A DNA stretch of 64,000 nt from Polytrichum commune (Eukaryota > Streptophyta > Polytrichopsida > Polytrichales > Polytrichaceae), in contig OX485804.1 in assembly GCA_950295325.1 (NCBI GenBank), positions 68,238,033 to 68,302,032 of the forward strand, read 5' to 3'. A program made the position numbers and the translations under genes. Positions within the stretch are counted from its first letter, which is position 1; each line of letters opens with the position of its first letter. A model generated the notes under the pieces. That model saw only the letters and a list, made by a program, of their open reading frames with translations. It was not told where the DNA came from and ran no database searches. Positions 11,087 through 24,100 of the stretch are shown one piece after another.

Positions 11087-12526
11087 CAGTGTATATGTTT
11101 GACAAAGTTTTTGCAAGTTTTTCTCTTTTGACACGCAAAAACTTGCACAAAAAAAAAATGCACGTCAATTGACACGCACAATCTAGAAATTGACATGTAC
11201 TGTGACTTGTGAAGAAAAAAACCACACGTCAATTGACACACTAGAAATTGAAATGACACGTATTACTTGAGTACTATAAAGTGTAGCTCAAGTATCCGGA
11301 AAACATAACCCATAACAGTAGGAGAACTTCCTACAGTCACTCACATACTTAAGTTCAACTTTGCTCTTGCAATTTCCTTTGTAACCGGGAGCTAAGATGG
11401 TGATCGGAGAGTGAGACTAACTAGGAACATGACGAGGCAAATGTTTGTATCACCGTGGTGCTTGCACATCCTCCACTCCATATGAGTTTTTTCTTGCTTC
11501 CAACCAATGTGAGTTTTTCTTGCTTTCAACCAAAGTTGTTTTGAGCAATTCCCTTTGAATCGCAAAGCTCCCTTGTTGAAAGCATTTGAATCCCTTTGAG
11601 CTTTCTTGGAGCAGGAGAGGCTTCTTACTGCAAAAATGACGCAGAAGTGGCACGAAGATCATCACCTGCTTTCGGTTAGGATTGATTGTAGCGCACTTTG
11701 TTCTAGAGTGAATTGTTCTGTTGGGATAATTAACTTGTAATCATGAAGTTGTGATTGTGTGGTTGCTTTCCACTTCCCCTGCCTCTCTGGAAACACCTGG
11801 AACCAATTAATTCCCAACGATAATCAATATTCCTTCTTGTAACAACCTTTTGTTGGCCAGCGCACTAGAAGTGTTTCTATATTTCACAATTCCAGTTCAG
11901 AGACCTAGATCAGACCTCACCAATTGAACAACTTTTTATTCTTTTTCTTTACCACTAAAGGATATAATATGCTTCAAAAGGATATCGGTTGATATTGATT
12001 GTTCAGCAGATAGGTAGATAGATAAATAGATACATTCAACTAGAATCAAGCAAAGGGAGGAGCATACGTAATTGTGAGCCTCAGAGCCTCCGTACTGAAG
12101 TGCAAGAGAGTCACCCATGTTGATCACCTTTGAGAATTTTTGTCCGTTGCTTTTGGCGGAGAGATAGCAGAGTCTGGCTGTAGATTCAGAAGCAAAAAGT
12201 GGAGAAAGACGCCTAAATTCAAGGCTCTTGACTTCTTTTCTGTATGTCGTGCATTTCTCTCTAATCACATTGCATAAGTGGAGAAACATGCGAGACCGAA
12301 GGATACTTACGCTCGATTGATAGTTTTTTTTTTGGTTACAAATCAAGTTTGTTTTTATTATTCAAAATATTAGTTTTCTAAAATATTGTGTAAGCCAAAA
12401 ATTGAGGTGACATTTTGGAATAAAATGTAGATGTCAATTGACATTCATTTTTGTTTTTGAAAACGTCATGTGACACTTTGGATTTGAGGTTGAACGTCAC
12501 ATGAAATTTGTCAAACATACACACTG
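11087..12526. mobile_element. hAT-like element with captured gene fragment, 1,440 bp
   Basis: The left end CAGTGTATATGTTTGACAAA and the right end TTTGTCAAACATACACACTG form a ~20-bp TIR. The 8-bp TSD CCCACGGC is at 11,079-11,086 and 12,527-12,534. The outer ~195 bp (left) and ~120 bp (right) match the two halves of the 307-bp MITE at 280-586 in reverse. The intervening ~1.1 kb (about 11,283-12,400) is absent from that copy and is foreign. It contains an exon-like piece of a SAC-domain phosphatase on the minus strand. No transposase is present, so it would depend on an autonomous hAT. Confidence 0.85.
12068..12200 (-). pseudogene. Captured SAC-domain phosphoinositide phosphatase exon fragment
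   Basis: The minus-strand frame contains NMGDSLALQYGGSEAHN. The GD-(S/T)-L-(A/S)-LQYGGS signature occurs in the SAC phosphatase domain of FIG4-like and plant SAC1-5-type phosphoinositide phosphatases, downstream of the catalytic CX5R motif. The frame is followed by a GTATGC splice-donor-like sequence just below 12,068, as expected for a captured genomic exon. The rest of the SAC domain, including CX5R, is not present, so no enzyme can be made from here. Family assignment rests on this short motif. Confidence 0.55.
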
Positions 12527-13920
12527 CCCACGGCTAACGACGTATCGCCACCCTACCCTACCCTACCCTATCCTCGAGTATTATAACATTCTTTTAGTTC
12601 ATGTCTAGGGTTTGGTGGTGTCGGATTCATGAATCGATCATTTTCTAGGATCTATGGTGCATTATCCGCATCTTGTAGTAGTTCCAAACTCAATATGAGG
12701 TCTCTTGGGGCAAGATTTGTTGGTATATATGATTTTGAATCATGTTGGTAGGCACATTGCAACATCATCATCTTCCTCCGGAATTGCCCCCCACCCACTT
12801 AACTTACACCACCAACACAACACCCATGGCTAACGACATATCGCCACCCAACCCTACCCTACCCTGTCCTCGAGTATTATAACATTCTTTTAGTTCATGT
12901 CTAGGGTTTGGTGGTGTCGGATTCATGAATCGATCATTTTCTAGGATCTATGGTGCATTATCCGCATCTTGTAGTAGTTCCAAACTCAATATGAGGTCTC
13001 TTGGGGCAAGATTTGTTGGTATATATGATTTTGAATCATGTTGGTAGGCACATTGCAACATCATCATCTTCCTCCGGAATTGCCCCCCACCCACTTAACT
13101 TACACCACCAACACAACACCCATGGCTAACGACATATCGCCACCCAACCCTACCCTACCCTGTCCTCGAGTATTATAACATTCTTTTAGTTCATGTCTAG
13201 GGTTTGGTGGTGTCGGATTCATGAATCGATCATTTTCTAGGATCTATGGTGCATTATCCGCATCTTGTAGTAGTTCCAAACTCAATATGAGGTCTCTTGG
13301 GGCAAGATTTGTTGGTATATATGATTTTGAATCATGTTGGTAGGCACATTGCAACATCATCATCTTCCTCCGGAATTGCCCCCCACCCACTTACAACGTA
13401 ACACCCGTTGTCCCCCTCCAGAGGGGGGAGGGGGACAACGGCCGGGCTAATGACATATCGCAACACTACCCTCAAGTATTATAACATTCTTTTAGTTCAT
13501 GTTGAGCGTTTGGTGGGGCCGGATTCATGAATTGATCTTTCTAGGATCTATGGTGCATTATCCGCATCTTGTAGTAGTTTCATACTCAATTTGAAGTCAC
13601 TTGGGGCAAGATTGTCGGTATATGAATTTGTATCATGTCGGTAAATAGATTGTAACATCAGCATCTTCCTCCGTAAATGTCCCCCACCTACCCCCTCAGA
13701 ATGCAACCCCCCCCTTGGGGCCTAACTTATATCGCATCCCTACTTCCAAGTTTCGTAACATTCGTTAGCTCATGTCCAGTGTTTGGTGGGGCCGGATCCA
13801 TGGATTGGTATTCTAGGATCTATGGTGCATTGTCCGCATCTTGCAATTATAGTTTCACACTAAATCTGAAGCCACTTGGGACAAGTATGTTGCCGGTTCA
13901 TTCATTGCTACTACATCCTA

Positions 13921-15058
13921 AACTCCGTAATATCAACCTCCATTATGTCACTCACTCTCTAATATCCCGAAACCCTAGGGAACGGATGTTCATAGTTCAA
14001 ATCTCACTCCTTATTGTCACCTTTCTCTCCCTTATATGACGAATTTTGTCATTAATGCAAAACACCAAAGAAGTCAACCCACACCCTCGCATTGCGCCAT
14101 GTGTGAATATGTGTGTCACCTTCTTATTCTTATTCTTTTTCTTATTCTTCTTCTTATGCCACTTGTTGAATGTTGGTGCATGCATATGCCACATCGCCTA
14201 GGAAGGCCAAGTGAAGTGGACCACACCACACCACACCACACCACACCATTTAATACGTCGCAATTTGTTTTATTCCATAATGTCACATGCTACACTAATT
14301 CACCAGTTTCACGCATCCATGTTAACACTACAAAACTCCATAATATCACGTGCACTTTGGTTGCCACGGGTGTGATACTACAGAGTTTAGAGTGTAGCTG
14401 GATGTCTTGGTTTACTCTACACATTTGGTGGCTCTGATGGATCATATGGTCGGCACCCATTAAGTCATTAGCCAACGAAGGGTAGTGTGTTATTGACGAT
14501 GTTTTAAGTGGCAATGGTGGGCTGGTTTAGGGTTAGACACCCTTGGCCCTGCAGTCAAGGTGACTGGAATTAAGTGCCTGACAACCATTGTGATTGGCTT
14601 CAACACAAATTAATCAATGTTTGAGCGGAGGCACCGTGTGTCCTTCTTCTATTGGCCATAGTACATAGAAATAAAAACATAGGTGTCCTCAACATAACAT
14701 TAATTCAGACGACTGCCAATATGCACTCTAAACTCCGTAATATCTCGCTTGTGGGAACCAAAAGTGCACGTGATATTAAGGAGTTTTGCAGTGTTAAAAT
14801 GGATGCGTGATTAAAGAGAATTAGTGGAGCATGTGATATTATGGAACAACACAAAGTCAACATTGTAATAACAACAATAATTACAATGATGACAACGTGA
14901 TGCGTGCGAGCGTGTAGTTTGAACTCTTTGGTGGTATGTTTTAATGCTAAAACATGTGATATATGGGAGGGAAACGTGACAACAAGGAGTGAGATTTGAA
15001 CTGATAAGAGAAGATAAGAGAAGGAGTGACATTAAGGAGGGTGAAATTACGGATTTTA
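13921..15058. mobile_element. Long-inverted-repeat element, ~1.14 kb
   Basis: The left arm 13,921-14,366 is the inverted counterpart of 14,755-15,058. Shared blocks from the outside in are TCCGTAATATCAACCTCC, AGTTCAAATCTCACTCCTT, CATAATATCACATGCT-like and AATATCACGTGCACTTTGG. The left arm carries a (CCACA)n run at 14,219-14,248. No TSD is evident and no ORF is shared by the arms. Confidence 0.65.
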
Positions 15059-15471
15059 TAGTATAATATAGCTTGCCCTTCTTCAATACATGCTCATGTT
15101 GAGAATATGGGAAAAGGGAATATCCCATGAATAATGGTTGCATAATACCCTACCATGTCAAGACCCATAAAGGGTTGCACTCTTTTTGAGTAATGATTTT
15201 TAAAGCCACTAATCATATGCGGCATTAAGTACAAAATAGTGCCCACTTTGGCCACTTATAGTGGTGGTGTAAGAAAAATTTAAGAAGAGCACCAACTTTG
15301 CCCAATCAAAGTGGCTAATCTAGGATCTACCTGCTTAACAAGGTGGTGTAAGAGGTGTTGCACAATAGGTATTCCACATAAGGTGAACAAGAAATTCATT
15401 AAATAAAAGACTCTTGTGCATTATAAACATGATTTGAGGTGGTTTTCACCAAACAATACAACATTAGTGGA

Positions 15472-15484
15472 CCCCCCCCCCCCC
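15472..15484. repeat. Poly-C tract, C13
   Basis: Uninterrupted run of 13 C in AT-rich intergenic DNA. Confidence 0.9.
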
Positions 15485-15881
15485 TTGCTATTGACACAAA
15501 AAGACCCAATGTTGCAATGCACTTTGACGATTTGTGGGGGTAGCAAAATATTTTATACATATAATTTCTCCCGATGGTTATGTTTCTAATCCATTTGCTA
15601 ACCTTTGCTTAATTTCTTGAATTGTTTGCAAAAAGGTAACGATTTTTTTAAGCAAAAAACCTTGGGGGTGTTGTTTTAAGGTCTCCATGTTAGACTAATT
15701 TGACGTTGGGGTTGTCATTGGTCAACATAATTTGGCATGCTAGGATCTCTCCCACCAACATCCGTCTTCAATGTATGTGTTGCCTCCCCAACACCCATCA
15801 ATCTATAAAGCATAAGTTATTGATTAGTTAATCTACAAGCAAAGAGTGGCCATGGGTTGCGGAAGCAGTGAGTTCATCCCT

Positions 15882-16007
15882 CTAGTCAAGTTGGTTATTA
15901 GTCACAACCGATCAACTCATGAACATGTTTTGGGAATTATGCATGATACCATGCCTCCATGGATGAAAAACGCAACAAATTATGATAACCTATTTGCTCT
16001 TGAATGA
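15882..16007 (+). pseudogene. Second copy of the LVISHNR...WMKNA coding fragment
   Basis: The 42-codon frame LVKLVISHNRSTH ... MHDTMPPWMKNA ... NLFALE, stop, parallels 7,733-7,861. Substitutions are mostly conservative and both copies end at the same relative place. This points to descent from the 3' end of one coding sequence of unknown family. Confidence 0.45.
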
Positions 16008-16079
16008 ATGATCAGTTATGGAATGACATTTGATATAACTTTAGTTAAGCCAAACACTATGGAAATTATGGTTCCTTAC

Positions 16080-16345
16080 CTCTTTACTAAATATTCCATT
16101 TAGTGTCACCAATTCTAATTGTCTTGCTCGATACTAATTGTAAACTGTGGTATAGTGTCACCAACACTGAATGTTTCATCACAAGTTGTTGACAAGAGAA
16201 GGTAAGGTTTTGGCCAATAGATGAACTCGTCCATCATCCAAGACAATATTTGTTCACTTATTCTTAAGAGATGTTATTCGAAAAGTTACCATAATGACAT
16301 AAAATACCATATGACACTAAATATTATATTTAGTGTGGTTCTCTA
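16080..16345 (-). mobile_element. MITE of the CATATGG(T/C)ATTTTATGT family
   Basis: On the minus strand it reads CACTAAATATAATATTTAGTGTCATATGGTATTTTATGTCATTATGG. The plus-strand relatives are at 27,295-27,350 and 62,458-62,520. The opposite end has ATATTCCATTTAGTGTCACC. Boundaries are approximate. Confidence 0.5.
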
Positions 16346-16499
16346 CCTTGGTAGACTCACACTCATCCCAGATGTAGAAGAGAGGGAATTATCATTCACA
16401 AGCGTACCTCTCATCCATCCAAATGAAAACTTGATCCCCTATAGGTTTGTGACCAATTCATCTCAAATGACTAGGACTAGACTAATATGAAGTCTGTAA

Positions 16500-19200
16500 A
16501 GCTATTTTCAGTGTCAAAAATAGAATCATTCATGGCCGTACTATATTAGGAATATTTTAATGTTGGATAAATGAGACATAACATTACCTATGTTATCAAT
16601 CTAGTTCCTTTATCAAATGGAGAGGACTAGCTAGGTTCCATGAATTCGCAAGGAAGACTCTCTACTTAGGTGGTATAAGGTAGGTATACCCAAAACCACC
16701 ACGATGGACCACATCCATGCATTTGGAAGCAACAAATGTGCACATTTTAGTGTTGCTTCCAAATATAAGCACGTGGTACATAGTGGTGGATTTAGGTTTA
16801 GTGATGGTTTTGGGCAAACCTATCTTAGTTGTCACCAGTAACCGATAACTTTGCAACATGTACGGACCGACACTACTAAGGCATACATGTTGCCTAGCAA
16901 TGGCTAATTAGTTTTGATATTTCAAATTTAAAAAGCAGGTTGCGCTCTAGACAACGAACCCCAGTCGGCATTCAACCCTTGTCAAATTAGCAGTGTTCAA
17001 ATTGAATATTGCTCATGTTGCAAGGATGGCCCAACATAAACATGATATTATTCTCTTGAAATTCTCAAAATTCCGAACACTAGGGATGTAGCACGTTTAG
17101 TGCTCAATATTGTTATGAAGGTACACTTATATGCGATACTTCCCTTTCACCCCTATTCGTGGGTTTCTTTTTTTTGGTTTTTCTTCCCTAAATTCAATGC
17201 ATATGAGATGGGTACTTTGGAGAGCGAGTGCACAATGTGAAAAGTATTGAACAATTGAGTTGTTAAACCGCCATTGGATGTGGTCACATGGTTGTTTTTA
17301 TTGGGTTTAGATATTTGAACAAGGTTAGTTGTTCATTCTAGGATTTTTAGGGTTATCATTGCCACGAGTGCTTATGAAATGCACGGAGCATAATTTTAAT
17401 GGACACACCTAACAAGAAGACATTGAAATGCGAGAAAGATCAAAGTATATAGCCCGATCCTTCCGTATTATATATGCATCACATTGATGATGTTAGTGTG
17501 AGCCACGCCTAGTTTTAAAGTGGTCAAAAACTTCCATAATGTTGTACGTATAGTCATTTTAAGATGCAATCTACAACTGGCATACATTGGTGACCATGTC
17601 AGGTTAGATTCAGTGGTTGTTATAGCTTCCACGCAACCTTGAAATCACCTCAAATGAAACAGGCCAGGTGGATAGAATCATGGACATCAAACAAACGAAG
17701 ATCTATTTAGAATAACACGTGAAAGTATATAAGGTCGACGTGCCTTAGATGGATACTTTTCTCTCTACACCCACTTCTCATAGATTTGAAACATGTAATT
17801 AGTGCAAGATGATTAGCAAATCCAAATCATGTTTGTGGTCAACTGTCTTATAATCTTCGGAGCTCATATGAATATCTTTTTTTTTTATCAAATTGAAGAT
17901 TTTCGTGCACTTTACATGGTTAGAACCCCCCCCCCCCCCCCCTCTCAACCATGTTGATTATTGAACCTATAATGGTTAGCATGTTTTGGGCAAGTATGCC
18001 TAGTCTCTTTAAACACATGTCCTTTTGGTGCAAGTTCTTGAATTCAGGCCTACCACTCAAACATATGCACAAGTCTTTTTGGTGCTAGTTCTTAGATCCA
18101 TGGATACCACTTGAATATGGGTATCTAGATTTTTGTTGTGTTCAATTTAGACGCACGTATCTTAGCTTGACCATTTCATGTTATAGATGTGATGATGTGT
18201 GTGTTACTCACAATGGAGATTTGTCAAAATAACTCAAAAGATCAAGAGTTTTCAAACTATAACATGTGGGTACATGTTTACAACACCTACCATTGGGGAG
18301 GGTGGGACTGATGATTCCTAGGTAGAGGTTGGAGATTAGGTACTATCTTAAGCCAAACTAACATCTAAATCATGGTCAAAGACCCGGAAATAGTCTACTA
18401 AGATTGATTTAGAATGAATCACTACACCCAGAGTGACAGATTTTTATTGCTAGGTGTTGGGAAATGAAATATGTAACATGGCTACAAGAAACATATGGTT
18501 TGGTGTAGCATTCAAATTTATGTGTCATGTCAATTAGAGTGGTCTTTGTAACTTGTCATATAGCACCAAGTGTCATGTGCACCTCTCTAGTTGCCACCCA
18601 ATGAGTGCAAGACAATCCATGTGGGCCAATTATGAATAGTGGTGGTCACTTTTGACATTTTTAGCAAAAATTAATAATAAGTGACCTTAAGCACCTCCAT
18701 ATGACATTTTTTATGCCCAAAATGGGCCTAAACCCCCTTGTTGACCTTTAGCAATAAGTCCACAATCTTACAATGCTCGTTTGACATTAATTAGGTGTGA
18801 TTGGCGTGAGCTTATAACTTACAAAGAGTGTAAGGTGTTGATATTGTCAAGTCATAGCCTCCTATTGGTTGGAACCATGACACAAGGCTTGTGAAAACAA
18901 GACAACTTGTTTTGTCTTTTGAAAATATGCAGCAATCTAATCATAACACCCACCATAAGGGAGGCAGTAAAACCTATCGGACTCCAAGTTTCTTGTTGAT
19001 TCATTCTAGTTCGGTCCCACCAGACTAAATCAAGTACTACGACCCTAATTTAGAGGTCAAATTGTGTCCAAATATAATCCGAGTTATACAATGCTCTATG
19101 CATTTCCACCCTTCCCATGGTATGCATCACACTTTACCTTACCTTTGTACCTAGCAAAAGTTATGTGATCTTGGATTAATGGTATCTCCAATAGTGGAAA
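16500..19200. other. Gene-free stretch
   Basis: AT-rich, with frequent stops in all frames. It holds C17 at 17,926-17,942, a ~52-bp tandem duplication (18,014-18,118, motif TTTTTGGTGCTAGTTCTT), and one arm of a ~58-bp direct duplication (19,014-19,070, again at 19,367-19,426). No gene can be supported. Confidence 0.6.
17926..17942. repeat. Poly-C tract, C17
   Basis: This is the longest homopolymer G/C run in the window, 17 C. It lies near a degenerate copy of the 6.59-kb repeat family. Confidence 0.9.
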
Positions 19201-19201
19201 A

Positions 19202-19658
19202 CTACATTGATTATCCCAATTAGTGAGGGAGGGCTAATAGTGCATGTGGAATTTAATGAAGGTGATACTAAATTTCTTATGCTATGAAATTAGTGTCACC
19301 CAAAGCTCCAAGAAGCACTTTTCATCTCGACACTATTCATATAAACACAATTTTCTAAAAGTATCAGGTCCCACTAGACTAAATCAAGGTCCATGACCCT
19401 AAATTAGAGGTCAAATTGTCTCATCCTAGCACTATTCACTTACAAGCATGTCTTTGCATATAATTTTCTTTTTGTATCACCCTACAAGCACCTTAGAGCA
19501 TGCACTAAATTTTATTAAAATGCATGGTAAATGATCGTGTATTCATATATTTGGTATCACTCAATCAAAATTCCAATCATCACTAATTTGAGACTTGGCA
19601 AAATAGTGCATGTTTTAGAAATTAGTACCACAAGCACTAATTGGGATAATCAATGTAG
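19202..19658. mobile_element. MITE with 23-bp TIR, ~457 bp
   Basis: The left end CTACATTGATTATCCCAATT (continuing AGTG) is repeated exactly inverted at the right end (19,634-19,658). The interior contains diverged TTAGTGTCACC-type motifs. The TSD could not be resolved. Confidence 0.65.
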
Positions 19659-19659
19659 T

Positions 19660-21192
19660 GAGTTAAAGCAGAGATGCCTCATTCAAACACTAAGTCTTTT
19701 GCGGACATCAACCCCACTACGAACTTTTAGGGCAAGGGGTCTCTGCTGGGATAAGGGTTGGGGCCCACGACCCCTTTGGACAACCCCCACAAAAATTTCT
19801 GAAAAGTTTCTTGAAGGTCGCTTGTCCACAAAACCCATATTGAGTGCACCTCACCATCAAGGTCCAAAATCCAATATAAATGTCCACTTCTACGTAGTAA
19901 ATAAGCACTTGATTGGGATATTATTTCCAAAGTGAAATCGTCAATGAAGCAGGTATTTAACTTGGAAGTTAAGAATATTAACAAATCCTCATTAACACTG
20001 AGGTGATACTTTTTGTGACTTACCATTTGAGAATGCCTTCGCCATTTTTCAATTGAACTTGAAATAATCTGCTGATTTTAGCTGATTCATTTTCTAATAT
20101 TTAAAGTAATGTCTTCTCCGTTTACAAGCATTCATACACATTCAAACTATTCACACAATCCTCGTTAGACCCCTAGTCTTAAAAGGTTTTTCCAAAGGAA
20201 AGCATTTACTCTTAAAAGAAACACTTTAGACATCAAAAGATATCATCTTGCCTCCAGAAATTGTAAAATCGATGTTTATGTTCCTCATTTAAATTTGCTC
20301 CTGTGATCATTTGATTTCTACTTTGCCCTAGCATCACTATATGTGCAGAAATACTCGAAGCAACCGTTATAGGCTTTTCTATGTTATAAGTAAGGTGACC
20401 AAGACTGCAAAATTAGTAAGACCATTTAAATCTCACTAAGAGATTATTGATTGTCACCAAAGTAATGAACCAGGAATTACCTTGCTAGGAAGAAATTAGG
20501 TCTAATGTCAAACACGGAATCTGCCTTCCAGATCACCTGGAACATCCCACTCTTAAGTAGATGATGGTTAAAAGTGTTGAAGCTCCCTCCTTACGATGTT
20601 CCTTCCAGGTCAGTCAAAAGATACCCAAAGAACTCTCTTCATTCTTAGATTTCAAAAACTACCCACAATACAGACCATCAACCAATCCACTGTTATTCCC
20701 TGTCAAGGCATGCAGACACCTTGTTGTTCTGGTTCAAAAATGTGATCACATCATAAACTCACAAGATTATTTTGCTCAATCACAACCAGGGTTATTGCAT
20801 CCTGAAGAGTGATCAAAGTGAGCATATTATGAAGAAACATTTCAAGACAGGTAAACAGCACTACAAACCTTGGATGCAAACAATGATTGCCTTTAAGGGT
20901 TACATTATGCCTGATTTGCAAGTTTACATTATTGAAGACATAATGCTGACCATCCCAGGTTGCTAGATCCAAACTCTAAACATTGAAATGTGACAAATAC
21001 CGGTCCAAGGAACATCTCGTGCATCTCTGCACAAAGACTACACTCCTTGGCCTCAGCAACTAATGCCACTCGTACCCTTCTAAAGCGAATACTTTGGTAG
21101 GCAGACTACCTGGACATCCTTGTTGTAAAATTGAGAACTAGCATAAGCTTAGTTCTACTTCGGAGGTCTGAGTCACAATCCTAAATGCAACT
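19660..21192. other. Downstream flank and 3' region of the ATP synthase gene
   Basis: No gene supported. On the minus strand this is downstream of the FAd stop codon at 21,193, so its right-hand part is expected to hold the 3' UTR. No unambiguous polyadenylation signal was fixed. Confidence 0.4.
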
Positions 21193-24100
21193 TCAAAGGT
21201 AAGCACGGTGGTCTAGATCTTTTGGATGCACATCAATAGTCAACTCGTCCCTGCATATGCCAGTAAAAAAGGAAGTTAGAACAAGAGGCATAAACAAACT
21301 ACACCATATTTTAAATAGTGTGATGCATGTTAGTTACAAAACACACTAATCCATGATTTTGTACATTCATGTGCCTCACATTGAGTTTCAGATCACAGTA
21401 TTTCCAAACATATTAGTGAGCTTCATATTAAAAATTTCTACAATATATCATAATTTGTATTTGGATTAAATTATTTTCACAATTATATCCCAAAAAACGG
21501 TATACCCTACCACCCAAATGTTGCATGTCTTGGAGTCCAAGGTGGAATGCTCAAGAGTTCAACTTGGAGCATTAGACCTAACACACCAGCTACTCAGCAA
21601 TTTCATACATCAAACACAAAGTATCCCAACATTGCATAGTCAAAGGTGTGAGTATAGAAGGTGAAATGCCAACCTCCGCTTATAGGTATCGATCTTCTCC
21701 ATGGCAGTGTGTCGCAACTCTTCCAACTCAGCCTTGGCTGCAGCATACTCGGCTTCCTCCTCCAACTTATCAAGTTGGCTGTCGTTGATTCCAAGCCTAG
21801 TGCCCCACCAATCAAGCATAATGACTAAGTCGATTCTCTATGAGAGACATGGTTCCATTCAAAGGTGATTCCTTTATACTTTATACAGGAATCTTAAAAG
21901 CTTGTGATGGTAAAGGGAGCAACATAACTTGACAGACACCTTCTGCTGTCAGTATTTTGACCAATCCCAACTCTCTACATCAGCATTTAGAATAGCATCT
22001 TTGCTGGGCTGAGACTTGTAGAATCTTGTTTTTCTTCTTAAAAAGCAAGATGGCAGTAACAAATCTACAAGCCCAAACATAGATACAAAAAGAGAACAGA
22101 ATGTCAGACACCCATAAATGCACAAAAAAGAACACTCACTTCTGGTTGATCTGATCCAGTTCTTTCTTCCATATGGACATGCCATTTGCATCGTCTTTGA
22201 GCAGAGGCTTTCCTATATTCTTTTCCACCTTGTCAAGAGCCTCAAGCATCAAAGGGTCAGCTCCCATGTCGTCTTCAATTCCAACCCTGAGCAGATAAAA
22301 AATGTGAGGATGATGAGGAAACCATTGTTGGCAGGATGACTACCAAAGGCAACAGTCACTACCTTGATAATTTGCAAATGCAAAATACTTCTTTGGAAAG
22401 AAGGAAATAGCTTATACTTCCAGGAAAGAAGGAATAGCTTATATGGACGAGTGATAGTCTATCTATTGCAAATGCAAGCCTCATGCCAACAGCAAGGGAA
22501 GAAAAACATACTCGCGGCGTAGACTTCTGTGGATAGAGAGATATGTGCGCACATCAGGTGTATCTTCTGCAGCTGCTTCCAAAAGGTCAGCAATCTTTTG
22601 TGTGTATGAAGGAACTCCAAGGCTGCAGATCAAAATAATCATCAGCAATGATGAAACATCTTAAACCAGAGGACATAAATTACTACTCAAAAAGCTCACA
22701 TCAACTCTCTGCTATCACTGGCTCCTCCATCACCAACATGATTAGAGAATATAAATATGGACCAGTCTGAGGGAACAAGAGCACTAAGCCATTCTGCAGC
22801 CAGCCACAAAGATTGTCACTAATCAGTTCTGGTAACCCTAAAGATGAGAACCAGAGAACCAGGAGATAAATTTCATTCAGAGATTGCCAGGAGTGTCTCA
22901 TGTAGTTGACATTGAAGCAGTTCCCTGCTAACTCAATGTCCCGCCAAGATGAAGATTAAGGTCTAGCCAAAACTTACTTGCCCCTGATTTTGGCCTGAAT
23001 ATCAAAGTAAGCCTTCACAGCAGCTTCACTGTTGGAGTCAAGGTCCAGCTTTGACTTGGAAATCTCCTCCAGATAGGCTCTGAAGGTCTTTTGTTGCCTC
23101 ACAAATACCGCCTTCACAACATCATCTTCATAGCCACAAAAGGAGACACAAATCTTTCAGCAAATTGTAAAACTGAATTCACATTACTCAGTTTCTGCAA
23201 TGCACCTCTGAACTTCACAAGGGACACACTGATGGCATTCATGTTTTTTCTGAGGAAATTACCAAAATGATTGCACAACACATAATCTACTAGGTTACAT
23301 GAGGCAATGGGACGTAGGAGCTCATACCTCCAGCTTCAGCACCAGGCTTCCCAGCAACAGCACTCAACGAGCGGCAAAATGATGAGCCCTCAGCACTCAC
23401 AGCTCTCACCTACATCATATAACAGCACTCCAGCTAAGGATTCGCCCTCAACATTCCTTTCAAAAATGGAATTGCATCAATCATACATAGGAAAATAAAA
23501 TATAAATGACTCCAACAGTGCCACAGGCATGAAATATGGTGTTTGCTTCATCTTCAGGTTAGTCAAAGTCTAAATGTAATCCCGAAACGGGCAAAGAATT
23601 AGAGAGTTAGAGAGTCCCCAAAGAATAAGCCTCCTTTCAAAGGTGAAAACCTTGAACTGATGCAGATAGGCCAGCCTGCACCTAGCTCCCCCAAGCACAA
23701 GTGGCTGGGTTCCCACACTGTTGGTTGAAAACATCTGGTAAACCCAGCTACCCTCACTATGATTGGGTGGCCCATGGGTGGTAGGGTGCACCGGAAATCA
23801 AGTGATACTGAAAAGGTCGCCCATTCAAATACTATTCTAGTCTTAGGCAGCTCAACCTCAGAGGTTTCATGGGATCCAGGTTAAGACCTTGGGTTTGAGA
23901 CAACCATGAACACACGTAGAAACACACGCTGAACAGCATGCATCAGACTCTGAGAGCGTCCCTCACGACAGAGCAGAATCTAGTGCTCTAAGCCTTAAAT
24001 TGCAAATGCTCAACACAAGGAAAAATCCTCACAGAAAGCATTCAGCACACTTTATCCAGAGTAAAAATTCTTGTGCAATCGCAAGAAATGCGTAGAACCG

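Larger units (their letters stand above)
10428..13900 (+). repeat. ~296-bp tandem array, seven copies
   Basis: Using ATTGCCCCCCACCCACTT as phase marker, units start at 10,441, 10,743, 11,039, 12,783, 13,079 and 13,375. A seventh, very diverged unit starts at about 13,677. Spacing is 302, 296, 296 (after removing the nested insertion), 296 and 296 bp. Units 2-5 are nearly identical. Units 1, 6 and 7 are visibly diverged. Every unit contains CTAGGGTTTGGTGG and GGATCTATGGTGCATTATCC. Copy 3 is split by the hAT-like element at 11,087-12,526. No ORF is conserved. Confidence 0.9.

Noticed and set aside
10428-13900. CRISPR-like or satellite repeat
   Set aside because: Units of 296 bp with no spacers, in a spliceosomal plant genome. 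It is a plain tandem array.
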